64,000 nucleotides of DNA from DASPFV01 sp035620975. Lineage in GTDB: Bacteria; Acidobacteriota; Vicinamibacteria; Vicinamibacterales; 2-12-FULL-66-21. Below, piece after piece: positions 48,793-59,500 of the stretch. The translations under genes and the position numbers were made by a program. The stretch spans positions 1 to 64,000 of the forward strand of contig DASPFV010000263.1 of the NCBI GenBank assembly GCA_035620975.1, written 5' to 3'. Position 1 is the stretch's first letter. Every line of letters begins with the position of its first letter. Below the pieces are notes generated by a model. The model did not search any database. It had not been told where the DNA came from and worked only from the letters and a program-made list of their open reading frames with translations.

Positions 48793-51393
48793 TCACTCCC
48801 GACGAAGCACGACGACCGGGTCGATGAGTGTGGCGCGACGGGCGGGCACGTACGTCGCAAGCAGCGATAGTCCTGTCAGTCCTGCGAGAACACCGGCATA
48901 GGTCACGACATCATGTGGCGCTATGCCGAACAGCATGCTGCTGACGAGGCGCGTGGCTCCCAGAGCCCCCAGCACACCTGCAGCCATGCCGATGCCGGTC
49001 AGCTTGAGTCCGCGGCCGAGCATCAGCCACAACACCGCGCCTTTGCTGGCACCCAGCGCCATCCGCACGCCGATCTCCTTCGACCGCCGCTCGGCAACGT
49101 ACGCCGTCACGCCATAGATGCCCGCCATCGCCAGGCACAGGGCCAGGACGGCGAAAAGGCTCAGCAGCCATGCGCGAAACTTCGGCGTCGCGACGTGCTC
49201 TGCCAGGAGCGCCTCCATCGTGGTGAGTCGAAGCGACACCTCGGGCGATCGCTCACGCGCCTTGCGCTGGATGGCGGCTCCAAGTGCGGCCCCATCCGTC
49301 GCACTCCTCACCACGATGCGCAGCGTCGCACCGTTGTACACGTGCTGCAGGTACGGCATGTAGACCTCCGGCTGGGGCTCGCGCGCCGGGCCGTACTGCC
49401 GCACGTCGCCCACGACTCCGATGATCGTCATCGGATCCATGGAGTCATATCCGGCGATGATCAGACGCCCGATGGGATCGCGCCCCCCAAACGCGCTTCT
49501 CGCCAGGGTCTGGTTGACGATGACCGTGCGGGGTCTGCCCGCCATGTCGCCATCGGTGAAGTCGCGGCCTTCGAGGATCGGAATGGCAAGCGCGTCAAAG
49601 GTGCCGGGCGCGACTACATTCATTGCGGCGGGCCGTGCCGCGCTCAGCGGCGACTCCTTCGGCATCCGATCGACCCAGTAGCCGCTGTCGGATTCGACCC
49701 GTCCCGGCGGTCCCATCATCGCCCCGGCAGCCACGACGCCAGGAAGCTGCCTGATATCCGCGAGCAGCGCCTGGAAGAACGCCCTGCTGTCGGTCCAATC
49801 GGGCTGGCGCGGCCGTGCCGTGGTTTCCATCAGGAGCACGTTGGCTGGGTCAAATCCGAGAGGTGCCTGCTGAAGCGCGAGAAGGCTTCTGACGAGCAGG
49901 GCGCCGGTCGCAACGAGCACTACAGCGACCGCAATCTCGGCGACAACGAGCAGCTCGCGCGCGCGGCTGCCCTCCCTGCCCGCGGGTCTGCCGGCGCCAT
50001 GCCGGAGCGGATCGGTGACCTCGACGCGGGAGGTCTGCAGGGCCGGTGGAAGGCCGAAGAGGATGCTGACAACTGCCGCGAGGGCGGCCGTGAACAGCAG
50101 GACGCTGCCATTGACCGAGACCTCATCCAGACGCGGTACATCGGGCGGTGACAGGGCCACGAGTGTTCGCGTGCCCCAGACCGCGATCGTCACGCCGATC
50201 GCCGCTGCCACCGACGCCTGAACCGAGGCCTCGACCAGCAGCTGCCTGACGATCCGCGCGCGGCTGGCGCCAAGGGCCGCGCGAATCGCAATCTCCGGAG
50301 CTCGTGCCGTCCCCCTCGCCAGCAGCAAGGTCGCCATCGTGGCGCAGGCGATCAGCAGGACGAGTGCTACCGCGCCGAGCAGCAGGTAGAGCATCGACGC
50401 GACGTCGCCGACCATCTCACGTTGAAGGGGTGTCGCAGTGACTCGAACATTCCTGTTCGTGTCGGGATACTGCGCTTCCAGGCGCGCGGCGATCGCGGTC
50501 AGCTCGGTCCGGGCGCGTTCCAGGGGGATTTCTGCCTTCAATCGGGCGATCGCGCGAAAGTTGTTACCTCGGCGGTGAAGCTGCGCGCGGCTTCCTGTAG
50601 CGGTGAACCACACATCCGTGTCCATGGGGTAGTCGAACGCCGGTGGCAGCACGCCGACGATGGGCACGGATCGATCGAACAGCCGCAGGCTGCGCCCGAT
50701 CGCCTGTGCAGGTTCGCCAAACTCCTGCCGGGCATAGCGGTCGCTGACCATCGCCGCGCCTGTGCCGCCCTCGCGCAGCTCGTCATGGCTGAACGATCGA
50801 CCGACTGAAGGCTGTGCCGCGAAGACGCGGAAGAAGGCTTCAGTAACCGTCGCGACGACCGCGTATTCGGCCACCGAACGAACGATGACCGGGGTTCGTG
50901 TCCGGGTGTAGTAGGCCATTGCGTCGAACGAGGTGCTCTGCGCCTGCCAGTCCAGGAAATCGGGCACCGAGACCTGTCTCGAGCGATCGCCGGACGCATC
51001 GCCGCCCGTGGACAGGTACGTCAGGGTGACGATACGGTCCGGATTGTCGTAGGGCAGCGGGTTGAGGAGCACGGCATGGACGACGCTGAACACCGCCGTG
51101 TTGGCGCCCACCCCGAGCGCGATAACCAGAATGCCCACGATAGTCGCCACCCCGTTCCGGCGCAACGTGCGTAACGCGTACAGGACGTCCTGGCGGGTTT
51201 CATCGAGCCGCCGCGATGCCCAGACAGCGCGTGTGTCCTCCTTCGCCAGTGCCACGTTGCCGAACTTCAGCATCGCCTGGCGATGCGCTTCCTCTGGCGC
51301 CATTCCCCGGCCAATGTTGTCTTCGGTCTCGCGCTCGAGATGATCGCGGATGTCGTCGTCCAGGGTGCCGAGTGCCCGTCTCGCGCGCTTCAT
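48793..51393 (-). CDS. ADOP-type permease with prefix domain 1
   Basis: The protein is 866 residues. A prefix domain occupies 1-60 (LDDDIRDHLERETEDNIGRG, MAPEEAHRQAMLKFGN). First helix near 80 (VGILVIALGVGANTAVFSVV); first core LLIACATMATLLLARGTARA, PEIAIRAALGASRARIVRQL; central helix ELLVVAEIAVAVVLVATGAL; second core RRSKEIGVRMALGASKGAVL, ending VPARRATLIDPVVVLRRE. It starts 4 bases after the PadR stop (TGACGCCATG), in one transcript. It has the same architecture as the permease at 43370 but is only moderately similar, so the two are old paralogues. Confidence 0.93.
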   Translation of the reverse strand: MKRARRALGTLDDDIRDHLERETEDNIGRGMAPEEAHRQAMLKFGNVALAKEDTRAVWASRRLDETRQDVLYALRTLRRNGVATIVGILVIALGVGANTAVFSVVHAVLLNPLPYDNPDRIVTLTYLSTGGDASGDRSRQVSVPDFLDWQAQSTSFDAMAYYTRTRTPVIVRSVAEYAVVATVTEAFFRVFAAQPSVGRSFSHDELREGGTGAAMVSDRYARQEFGEPAQAIGRSLRLFDRSVPIVGVLPPAFDYPMDTDVWFTATGSRAQLHRRGNNFRAIARLKAEIPLERARTELTAIAARLEAQYPDTNRNVRVTATPLQREMVGDVASMLYLLLGAVALVLLIACATMATLLLARGTARAPEIAIRAALGASRARIVRQLLVEASVQASVAAAIGVTIAVWGTRTLVALSPPDVPRLDEVSVNGSVLLFTAALAAVVSILFGLPPALQTSRVEVTDPLRHGAGRPAGREGSRARELLVVAEIAVAVVLVATGALLVRSLLALQQAPLGFDPANVLLMETTARPRQPDWTDSRAFFQALLADIRQLPGVVAAGAMMGPPGRVESDSGYWVDRMPKESPLSAARPAAMNVVAPGTFDALAIPILEGRDFTDGDMAGRPRTVIVNQTLARSAFGGRDPIGRLIIAGYDSMDPMTIIGVVGDVRQYGPAREPQPEVYMPYLQHVYNGATLRIVVRSATDGAALGAAIQRKARERSPEVSLRLTTMEALLAEHVATPKFRAWLLSLFAVLALCLAMAGIYGVTAYVAERRSKEIGVRMALGASKGAVLWLMLGRGLKLTGIGMAAGVLGALGATRLVSSMLFGIAPHDVVTYAGVLAGLTGLSLLATYVPARRATLIDPVVVLRRE

Positions 51394-51397
51394 GGCG

Positions 51398-51751
51398 TCA
51401 TTCCTGTGCAACTGGACGTAGGATACGACCGACGGCACGGGCGAGCGCGTCCCACTTGCTTGTTTCGACCTCGAGCTGTTTCCGCCCCTTCGCGGTCAGT
51501 CGATAAAACTTGGCGCGACGATTGTTCTCGGAAGTTCCCTCGTCGAACGTAATCCAGCCCCGCTTGATCAGCCGGTGAAGCGCCGGGTAGAGGGATCCCT
51601 GCTCCACCAGCAGGACCTCATCCGACGCACGCTCGATCGCCAGGGCGATCGCGTGGCCGTGAGCGGGTCCCCAGCGCAGCGTGCGCAGAATGAGCAGATC
51701 GAGTGTGCCCTGCAGGAGCTCGATTCGGTCGGGCCTTGGTGTAGTAGACAT
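51398..51751 (-). CDS. PadR-family transcriptional regulator
   Basis: The protein is 117 residues from ATG 51751: RIELLQGTLDLLILRTLRWG, PAHGHAIALAIERASDEVLL, VEQGSLYPALHRLIKRGWIT, RAKFYRLTAKGRKQLEVETS. A complete PadR fold. The start at 51751 is chosen because it lies 8 bases beyond a strong -10 box; a start at 51772 would sit inside the promoter. The gene precedes its ADOP partner by 4 bases. Its promoter carries a perfect 15-bp inverted repeat, so autorepression is very likely. Confidence 0.95.
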   Translation of the reverse strand: MSTTPRPDRIELLQGTLDLLILRTLRWGPAHGHAIALAIERASDEVLLVEQGSLYPALHRLIKRGWITFDEGTSENNRRAKFYRLTAKGRKQLEVETSKWDALARAVGRILRPVAQE

Positions 51752-51788
51752 TCTAGGTGAGAATAGACTCACTCACCTAGAATGTCAA
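51747..51788 (-). promoter_or_regulatory. Leaderless PadR promoter with perfect 15-bp inverted-repeat operator
   Basis: On the minus strand: TTGACA (51788-51783), 17-bp spacer, TATTCT (51765-51760), 8 bases, ATG at 51751. The inverted repeat has arms GACATTCTAGGTGAG (51747-51761) and CTCACCTAGAATGTC (51772-51786) with 10 bases between. It covers the spacer, the -10 box and the start codon. Repressor binding would block polymerase directly. Confidence 0.8.
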
Positions 51789-51990
51789 GGTGGGAGTGAC
51801 GCGCGCGAAATATCCTGGATCGCCGGCTCCGGAACGGCGCTGCCGGGGCCAGTGTGGTCGTGCTCGTGACCTGATCCGCGCGGCGAACAGGGATCTCACG
51901 CGTCGATCGAAATTGCGTCGGCCTCAATCCGGCGACAGGTCCAGAGCCAAACGGAGGATATGTCGATCTAGCAGGTCGCAGTTCCCTCGA

Positions 51991-53109
51991 TCACGCGTTC
52001 GACGTGGTACTGATGTCTCCGGGGCGATTGGCGACTGCCGGCCCGGCAGGCGGAGCCCGGACCCAGCTCGCGAGCAGCGTGTACGCGACGGTCAGGACCA
52101 CTGGCCCGATGAACAGCCCGATGATCCCGAAGGCGATCAGCCCGCCGAGGACACCCGCGAAGATCAGCACCAGGGGAAGGTCCGCGCCGCGCCGTATCAG
52201 CAGGGGCCGAACCACGTTGTCGAGCGCTCCGGCGATCACGGCGAGCACCAGGAGCATGGAACCCGGGAGGGTCTGACCGGACCAGAACAGCCAGATGATC
52301 GCGGGGATGAGCACCGGGAGCGGTCCGAGCTGTGCCAGGCACAGGAACAGCGTCACCGCGGTGAGCAGCGCCGCCGCGGGAACGCCACTGATGAAGAGGC
52401 CCGCGCCGGCGATTGCGGCCTGCACCAGCGCCGTGCCGACGACGCCGAGTACCACGGCGCGGATGGTCCGGGCCGCCAGCAGCGCGGCCTCGTGGCCCTG
52501 GCGACCGGCCAGCCGTTCCGCAAAGCGAAGGATGGCGTCCCGGACCATCTCTCCTTTTGCGAGCGCGAGCGCCGAGATGATCGTGGTCAGCACGAACTGG
52601 AGCAGCATCAACCCGACGCTTCCCGCCTGTTCTGCGAACCACTGAAGCGCCCGCTGGGCGTACGGCGTGAGCGCCGTCGCCCGCTGCTCCGGATCGAGCC
52701 CGGCGAATCGGGCCCATTCTGCAGTGAGCCGCTCACCGCCGAACGGAATCCGTGTCAGCCAGGCCGGCGGCGACGGCAGCGCGATCGACTCGAACGACCT
52801 GATCTCCGTCGTGATATTCCATGCGTGCTGGACGATCGTCAGCAGGGCGAGCGTGACCGGCACGAAGACGATGCACAGGATGGTGACGGTGATGATCGCG
52901 ACGGCGAGACGGCGTCTGCCGGCCAGGAGGCTCTCGAGGCGCAGCAGGATGGGCCACGTCGCAACGCAGACGATGATGGCCCACAGAATGGACGTGAGGA
53001 ACGGGCTCAATAACCAGAACGTCGATCCGACCAGCAGGACCACGAACAGGACCGACAGCGTGACATGAATGACGTCTGCAGGCGCGCGGTCGTGTTCCGT
53101 CATCTTCAA
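51991..53109 (-). CDS. AI-2E/PerM-family membrane transporter
   Basis: The protein is 372 residues with about eight transmembrane helices: VTLSVLFVVLLVGSTFWLLS, PFLTSILWAIIVCVATWPIL, RLAVAIITVTILCIVFVPVT, a long amphipathic middle region (about 90-170), then ALLTAVTLFLCLAQLGPLPV, LIPAIIWLFWSGQTLPGSML and FGIIGLFIGPVVLTVAYTLL. The LGP.PV..PA..W and DN.VRP....R..DLPL...F.GVLGG..AFG motifs are those of the AI-2E exporter-like (YdiK/PerM) family. The substrate is unknown. An alternative start is 53103. It diverges from the TamB-Omp85 gene. Confidence 0.92.
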   Translation of the reverse strand: MKMTEHDRAPADVIHVTLSVLFVVLLVGSTFWLLSPFLTSILWAIIVCVATWPILLRLESLLAGRRRLAVAIITVTILCIVFVPVTLALLTIVQHAWNITTEIRSFESIALPSPPAWLTRIPFGGERLTAEWARFAGLDPEQRATALTPYAQRALQWFAEQAGSVGLMLLQFVLTTIISALALAKGEMVRDAILRFAERLAGRQGHEAALLAARTIRAVVLGVVGTALVQAAIAGAGLFISGVPAAALLTAVTLFLCLAQLGPLPVLIPAIIWLFWSGQTLPGSMLLVLAVIAGALDNVVRPLLIRRGADLPLVLIFAGVLGGLIAFGIIGLFIGPVVLTVAYTLLASWVRAPPAGPAVANRPGDISTTSNA

Positions 53110-53584
53110 CTACGCCAGATGGTCGCACGCATGCGTGCCTGCCGACGGCCCGTTCGGCAATCACGCCCCCTTCCGGTACCTGCGCCTCCGGTGAGCCGAT
53201 TGTACACGCTCGAACCGGCGGACCTGCCCCGGGCGGCTGCCGCTGACGCGGCGTCCGGTCGTTCCCGCCACCACCGTCGAGCCCGAGCGCGCGCCGGCGG
53301 ACCCCAGGGGCGCGCCTGGGGTCGTGACGGTTTCTCGGGCAGGCATGACCGATGCGCAAGCGCCTGCATCGCGGGTTCTCCCTGACCAAGGTCGGCGTGT
53401 TCCTGGGATCTGCCTCATTCGCTCCACCCTTAAACAGGCGAGAGGGCTCACGGGGTGCGTTAGACTTCTTGCGTGTGTTTGCCGTGTCAGTTGCGACAGG
53501 GATTGACTCCGTGCTCCTGGAGTGCAGTTGGTGGCAGAAGCGGCTGAACACAGCGGCCAGTCGCACCTGAGCAGGTGATCGCCG
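53110..53584. other. 475-bp divergent intergenic region
   Basis: It contains the promoters of the transporter and of the TamB-Omp85 gene. A TTGACT occurs at about 53504 on the plus strand but no good -10 box is spaced from it. No gene or strong palindrome was seen. Confidence 0.4.
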
Positions 53585-56500
53585 GTGCGCAGGGTCTCGG
53601 TCGCCCGCTTCGCTGGACGATTGGCCCGCCTGGCCGGCGTTCTGGCGAGCCTGATTCTCGTTGGCATCGTGCTGCTCCACGTGCCGTGGGTTCGCGGCCG
53701 TGTGCTCGAGTACGTGCGCACCTACGTGGATCGGGAGTTCGGCGTCGCGCTTCGCGCTTCAGCGCTGCGCTACAACCTCTTCACGCGGTCGATCGAGCTG
53801 CGCGACGTCGGGATCGCGTCCTTCTCTGCGGCCGACTCCTTCCTCGAAGCCGATCGCCTCGTCGTCGTCCTCGATCCCGGAGTATTCCTGGGGCGTTTCG
53901 CGGGCAGCCGGATCTCGCTCGGCCGGCCTCGGCTGAGGCTCGTCCGGTACCCGGACGGTTCGCTGAACCTGCCGCCGTCGAGAGGCGGGGTGGAGCGGGA
54001 CGCACCGCTGCAGCTCGGCGTGGTGTCGGCGACCGGCCTGACCGCAACCCTGGACGACCGCGCGGCACAGCGCTCGCTCACAGTGGGGCCGCTCGACCTG
54101 TCCGTGAATGTCGGAGGACCGCCGAGCGCGCCGGGCACATTGGGCCCTGGCGGGTTCACCGTCCGTGCAGGCCGGTTCCAGACCTCGGGCACGATCGCGG
54201 CGCGGCTCGCATTCGACGGCACGCGCCTGCGCGTCGAGGAGTTGACGGTCGAGACGGAGGCCGGCCGTGCCGTGCTGACGGGGTGGGCCGACATCGCCGG
54301 GGAGCGCTCCGCCGTCGACGCCCGTGTCAGCGCGACGATTGATCTTCCACAGGCCGCGCGTCTTGCGGGTATCGATGCAGGCGGGCTGGCCGGCCACGTC
54401 GATGCCACCGCCACCGCGACTGGTGCGCTGACTGCGCCGGCGATCGCAGTCGACATCACGAGCCGTGGGGCCGAATTCGAGCCCGTCGGCCCGCTTCGGC
54501 TGGCCGGGCGCTCGACGTTCCGCGCCAACCGGGTGCTGATCGACAACGTGGCGCTCGCCTCGGCCGCGGGCTCGCTCCAGCTCCAGGGCGCGGTCGAGCT
54601 GGGCGGATCGCCGGCCGATGCCGGGCACCCAGTCAGCCGCGTCTCTCTCGAGTGGACAGCGGTTCGAATCGACGATCTCGCCCCGGCCCTGAACCCGTCG
54701 CTGCCCGTTCGATTCGGCTCGGTTGCCCGCGGTTCGGGCACCGTGGAGTTCGACGTGCGCGATCCGCAGGCTCGTGCCCCGTTGCGCCTGCGCGCGACCG
54801 CGACGACGGAGCTGGAGCCGGAGGCGCAGGCGACGACCGGCGACAGCCTGGGCCTGGCGGGAACCGCCCACCTTCAGGTTCGCGACGGCCGCTGGTCCGT
54901 GCGTCATTCGCTGCACGCGGAGCGCGCGCAGGTCGAGCTCGCGGGCGACGTAGCCGGGCGGTTCCTCGACAGCCCGCGCGGAGTGCACTCGACAGTAGGC
55001 GGCCGTTCGCGCGTACACGCGGCCGACATCGGTGTGCTCCAGCCCCTCCTGCAGGCCGCCGGGGTGACGCTCCCGCCAGAAGTGGCCGACGGCCTCGCTG
55101 GCTCCGTGCTGGCGACAGTCGATCTCGCCGGAACCGTCGAGCGGCCGTTCGCGCGGATCGATCTCGAGGGTCGCGACCTGCGCGCCGGCCTTTGGCCCCA
55201 CGCGGCCGCGATCGACGCACGGGTTGCTGTCGACGCGAACGGCGTGCGCGTGGATCCGCTGCAGGCCACGGCCGGTACGACCTCGTTGCGGGCGTCCGGC
55301 CGGTACGCGTGGCGAGGGCCTTTCGAAGCGACCATCGAGCTCACCGACGACGACCTGACCGCGATCTCCAGCCGGTTCAATCTCCCAGCCACCGTGGGGG
55401 GATCGGCCCGTCTCGAAGGAACGATCTCCGGCGTGATCTCGAAAGCCCGTCGCGCGGGTACAGCCGAGCTCTCGCTGTCGTCGAAAGACCTCTCGATCGA
55501 TCAGGTCTCCGCAGGTCCCCTCTCCGCCAGAGGAACGATCCCCCTGGCCGACGGCGGGGTGATCACCGTCGATGCGGTGGCGCCAGGCATCGGCGCACGC
55601 GCGCAGCTCCAGATCGTCAACCGCATCGGCTATCCGGTCTCTGGCGAGATCGCGCTCGACCATGACGAGATTGGCGCGCTCATCCCGCCGCGATATCGCG
55701 AACAGATGGCTGAAGTCTCCGGCAGGCTCTCGGCAACTGCACGATTCTCGGGCCAGCTTTCGGATCCCGCGGGGATTCGCGGCCGCCTCGACCTGAGCGG
55801 CCTCGACCTGACGCTGCGCGGCACGCGGGTCGCGCTCGCCGCACCCGGATCCGTGACGTTGAGCGGGGATCGGATCCACGTCGATTCGCTCGACCTCCAT
55901 GTAGGCGCGCGCACGCGGGCTACGCTCACCGGACAACTGGGCCGCGCCGTCCTTCCGGATCCCCTCCGGCTCCGCGTCGACGGCCCCCTCTCCGAACTGA
56001 TCACGATCGGGGCTCGAACGGCCGGCACCGAACCCCTCGCGATCCGCGGCGACGGCGCCGTGGTGCTCGACCTCAGGGTCGAGGGAACGCTCGGTCACCC
56101 GCTGCCGGCAGGCACCGTCTCCGTACGGTCGTCGTCGCTCGCGTATGCCACGCTTGCGCCGGTGACCGGCCTGGCCGTGGATGCCACCGTGGATCCCACC
56201 GTCATCACGCTGCGTTCCGTGGCGGCCCAGTGGCAGGGTGCGTCGCTGCGCGGAGCGGGTACGCTGCCCTGGCGCGTCGTCCTCCATTCGCTGGAGGCTT
56301 CGAGCCAGGGCGTCGCGCGCGAGCCGTCGCGATTCGAAGAATGGCTGAAAGCGCTCCCGGCGGAGCCGGCGCAAGCGGGCCTGACGCTTCGCGCGGACAA
56401 CGTGACGGAGGGCGTGCTGAAGGACGTCGTGGCCCCCGGGCAGTTCGGGGACGTGCGTGCACAGGCCTCAGCGACGGTCGCCGTCGAGGCCGATCGCCTG

Positions 56501-59500
56501 ACGCTCGATCGTGTCCGGGCAACGGCGGTGATCGATCCTGCACGGTTGACGCTTGCCGGGGTCCCCTTCACGCAGACCGTTCCGACGCGCCTCCGGCTGG
56601 AGAACGGGCGCGCATCGATTGCCGCCTTCCATTGGGTCGCCGAGGGCAACTCGGTCGTCGCCACGGGGGGCGCAGACCTCGCGGGGGTCCAGCCGTCCCT
56701 GGATGTCGGTATCGCGGCGGCTCTCGACCTGCGTGTGCTCGGCGCGTTCGTCGGCGGCATCGCGTCGGGCGGGACGGCGCAGGCGGAGCTTCAGCTGACC
56801 GGGCCCTTCGGCAGCCCCCGTGTCGCCGGACGCATCGCGGTCGCAGACGGTGAGCTGCAGGTCGAGCGTCCACGGCTCGCGGCCTCGGATCTCGAGGGAA
56901 CGCTGCAGGTTGCGGCGGACGGCAAGGCCACGGTGTCGATGGCCGGCCTCGTGAACGCCGGGACAGCCACGCTCGAGGGCACGCTCGATCTCGCGAACCT
57001 TGCTGCGCCGCAGGGCACGCTGCACGCGACCGCGCGCAGGGTAGCGCTCGAGTACCCGTCAGGACTGCAGACCGAGTCGGACGTGGATCTCGAGCTCGCG
57101 CTCGACCCTGCAACCCCCACGCTGACTGGCCGCATCGCCGTCCTCGGTGGAACCTATACCGAGCCGCTCGTCCTGACCACGCAGTTGTTGAGCCTTTCGG
57201 GCACGGACGGCATCGCGCGCGCGGCTCCTTCCGCCGACTGGATGTCGGCGATGCGGCTCGACGTCACGGTCGCGACCGTCGATGACGTGCGCATCGACAA
57301 CAATTACGGTCGGTTCGACCTCGGCGCGACGCTTCGCCTGGTCGGCACGGCCGCGAACCCCGGCGTGCTGGGCCGCGTGCAGGCTGGCGAGGATGGCGAG
57401 ATCTACCTCGGCGGCAACACCTACCGCATCGAGCGGTTGTCGATCGACCTCACCAACCCGAGGACGATCACACCCGAAATCGACTTCGCGGCGCAGACGC
57501 GGGTCGGCGACCTGCCCATCGGGGTCGAGCTCCGCTGCCCCGCGGCAGGCGCGTGCGAGCGCGAGGTCACGTCGCTCGCGACGGGCGTGGACGACGCCGA
57601 GGCGGAGGCCCGGCTCTTCGGAACCGCTGGCGGCGTCGCAACGGCCGGGGCAGGACTCGCCCGCCTCCTGTCCGGCGAGATCCTGGGGGTCGTCGGCCGG
57701 ACCGTCGGGCTGGATGCGATCCGGCTCGAACAGGAAGCGGAGCGCCGCGACATCTTCGACGACCCGACGCTGATCTCTGGCGACGTCGATCCGGCCACGC
57801 GGCTCACGCTGGCGAAGCGGCTCGGACCGGACGTCGAGCTGGTCTACTCGCAGAACCTGGCCGACGACGGCTTCGCCTGGAGCACGACGTATCTCGGTCC
57901 CTTCGGCCTGTCGTGGCGCCTGTTGTGGCTCGACGACCAGAGCCGGTCGTACGAGTTCCGTCACGAGATCGGCGGACGCGGCCGGCGGCCGGTCCGCGCG
58001 CCGGGGCCGCGGATTGACGCCGTCAGGATCGCCGGTACGCCAGGCTTCTCCGAGGACCAGCTTCGCAGGCAGCTCCGGCTCACGGAAGGCGATCGCTTCA
58101 CGTTCGGCGCCTGGCAGCGCGATCGCGATCGGCTCGCGCGCTTCTATCACGGCGAGGGATATCTCGAGGCGCGAATCCGCGCGCGCCGTATGGGAGCCCA
58201 TCGCGGGAACCCGGACCCGAACGATGCGAGCACATCGCCTGGGCAAAGCGTCGCGCTCGAGTACACGATCGCGCGGGGATCCGCGACGCACCTGGTGGTC
58301 CGCGGTACGACGCTGCCGGACGGCGTCCGCAATCGCATCGTGGAACGCTGGACCAGCGCCTTGTTCGACGGATTCCTCGAGCGGGACGCACGCACGATCG
58401 TCCGGGACTACCTCTACCGGGACGGGTATCTGAACGCCACCGTCTCGGCTGCGATCGAGCACGACGAAACGGCGGACGCGAAGACGCTGACGATCGACGT
58501 GGTGCCCGATTCGAAGATAGCCACCCGGATCGACATGACCGGCAACGTCGCGGTGCCGACCGATCAGCTCGTGGGCATCGTCAGCCAGGCGGATCCGCTC
58601 TCACCCTGGCTCGATCCGGGGTCCGTGGAACGGCTGCTCGAGAACCACTACCGGTCGGAGGGTTTCCTCGCGGCGGCCGTATCCGTTGGCAGGCCAGCAG
58701 TCAGTGACGGGGTTTCGGCGGTCCCCATCCACGTATCCGAAGGCGCACCCTATGCGATCGGCCACGTCGAGCTGAGCGGCCTCCCGGATCTGCCGGATCC
58801 GGAGAACCGCGACGCCTTCGCGCTTTCCAGCGGTGATCGCTATCGGCCCGCCGGCGTCGCGGCGGCCGTCGAGCGCATCGAGTCACGCCTGAGGCGCTCG
58901 GCATACCGCCAGGCGACAGCCGAGGTCGAGACCCACGTCGATGCCGACGCGGCGCGGGTGGACATCGCCGTACGCGTCACACCCGGCCCGCGTGCGATCC
59001 TTCACGACGTCGTCGTCGATGGCGCCGACGCCGGAAAGCCATACCTGGCCCGCTCCATCGTCCTTCAGCCCGGCGCGCCGCTCGATCCCTCGGCCATTCG
59101 CGAAACGCGCCAGCGACTGTACGACCTCGACCTCTACAGGAGCGTGGACATCGTCGTCCAGCCGCTGGCCACCCAGCCGCCGCCGGCTCCAGGCGCTGCG
59201 ACCGAGCAACCGGTGGTCGCGAGGATCATGCTCGAGCAGCGGCCGCGGTACCGGTTTCGATACGGCCTCGCGCTCAGCGACGAGCCCCTCGGGCCGGACG
59301 AACGAAATCGACGGCTCGGCTTCGCCGCCGATCTCGAGAACACGAACGTCTTCGGACGAGGCGCGAGCGCGGGCGCGTCGGTGCGGCTGAGAGGCGATCA
59401 GCAGGTGGGCCGGCTCACGCTCGGCGCGAGGCGGTTCTTCGGGCTGCCGATTCGCTCGACGCTGTTTCTCGAGCGCGAACGCGAGCAGCTCAACCCGGAT

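Noticed and set aside
53759..58462. Long minus-strand open frames opposite the TamB-Omp85 gene (including one of 871 codons)
   Set aside because: They mirror the codon bias of the plus-strand gene, lack domains and have no start signals.
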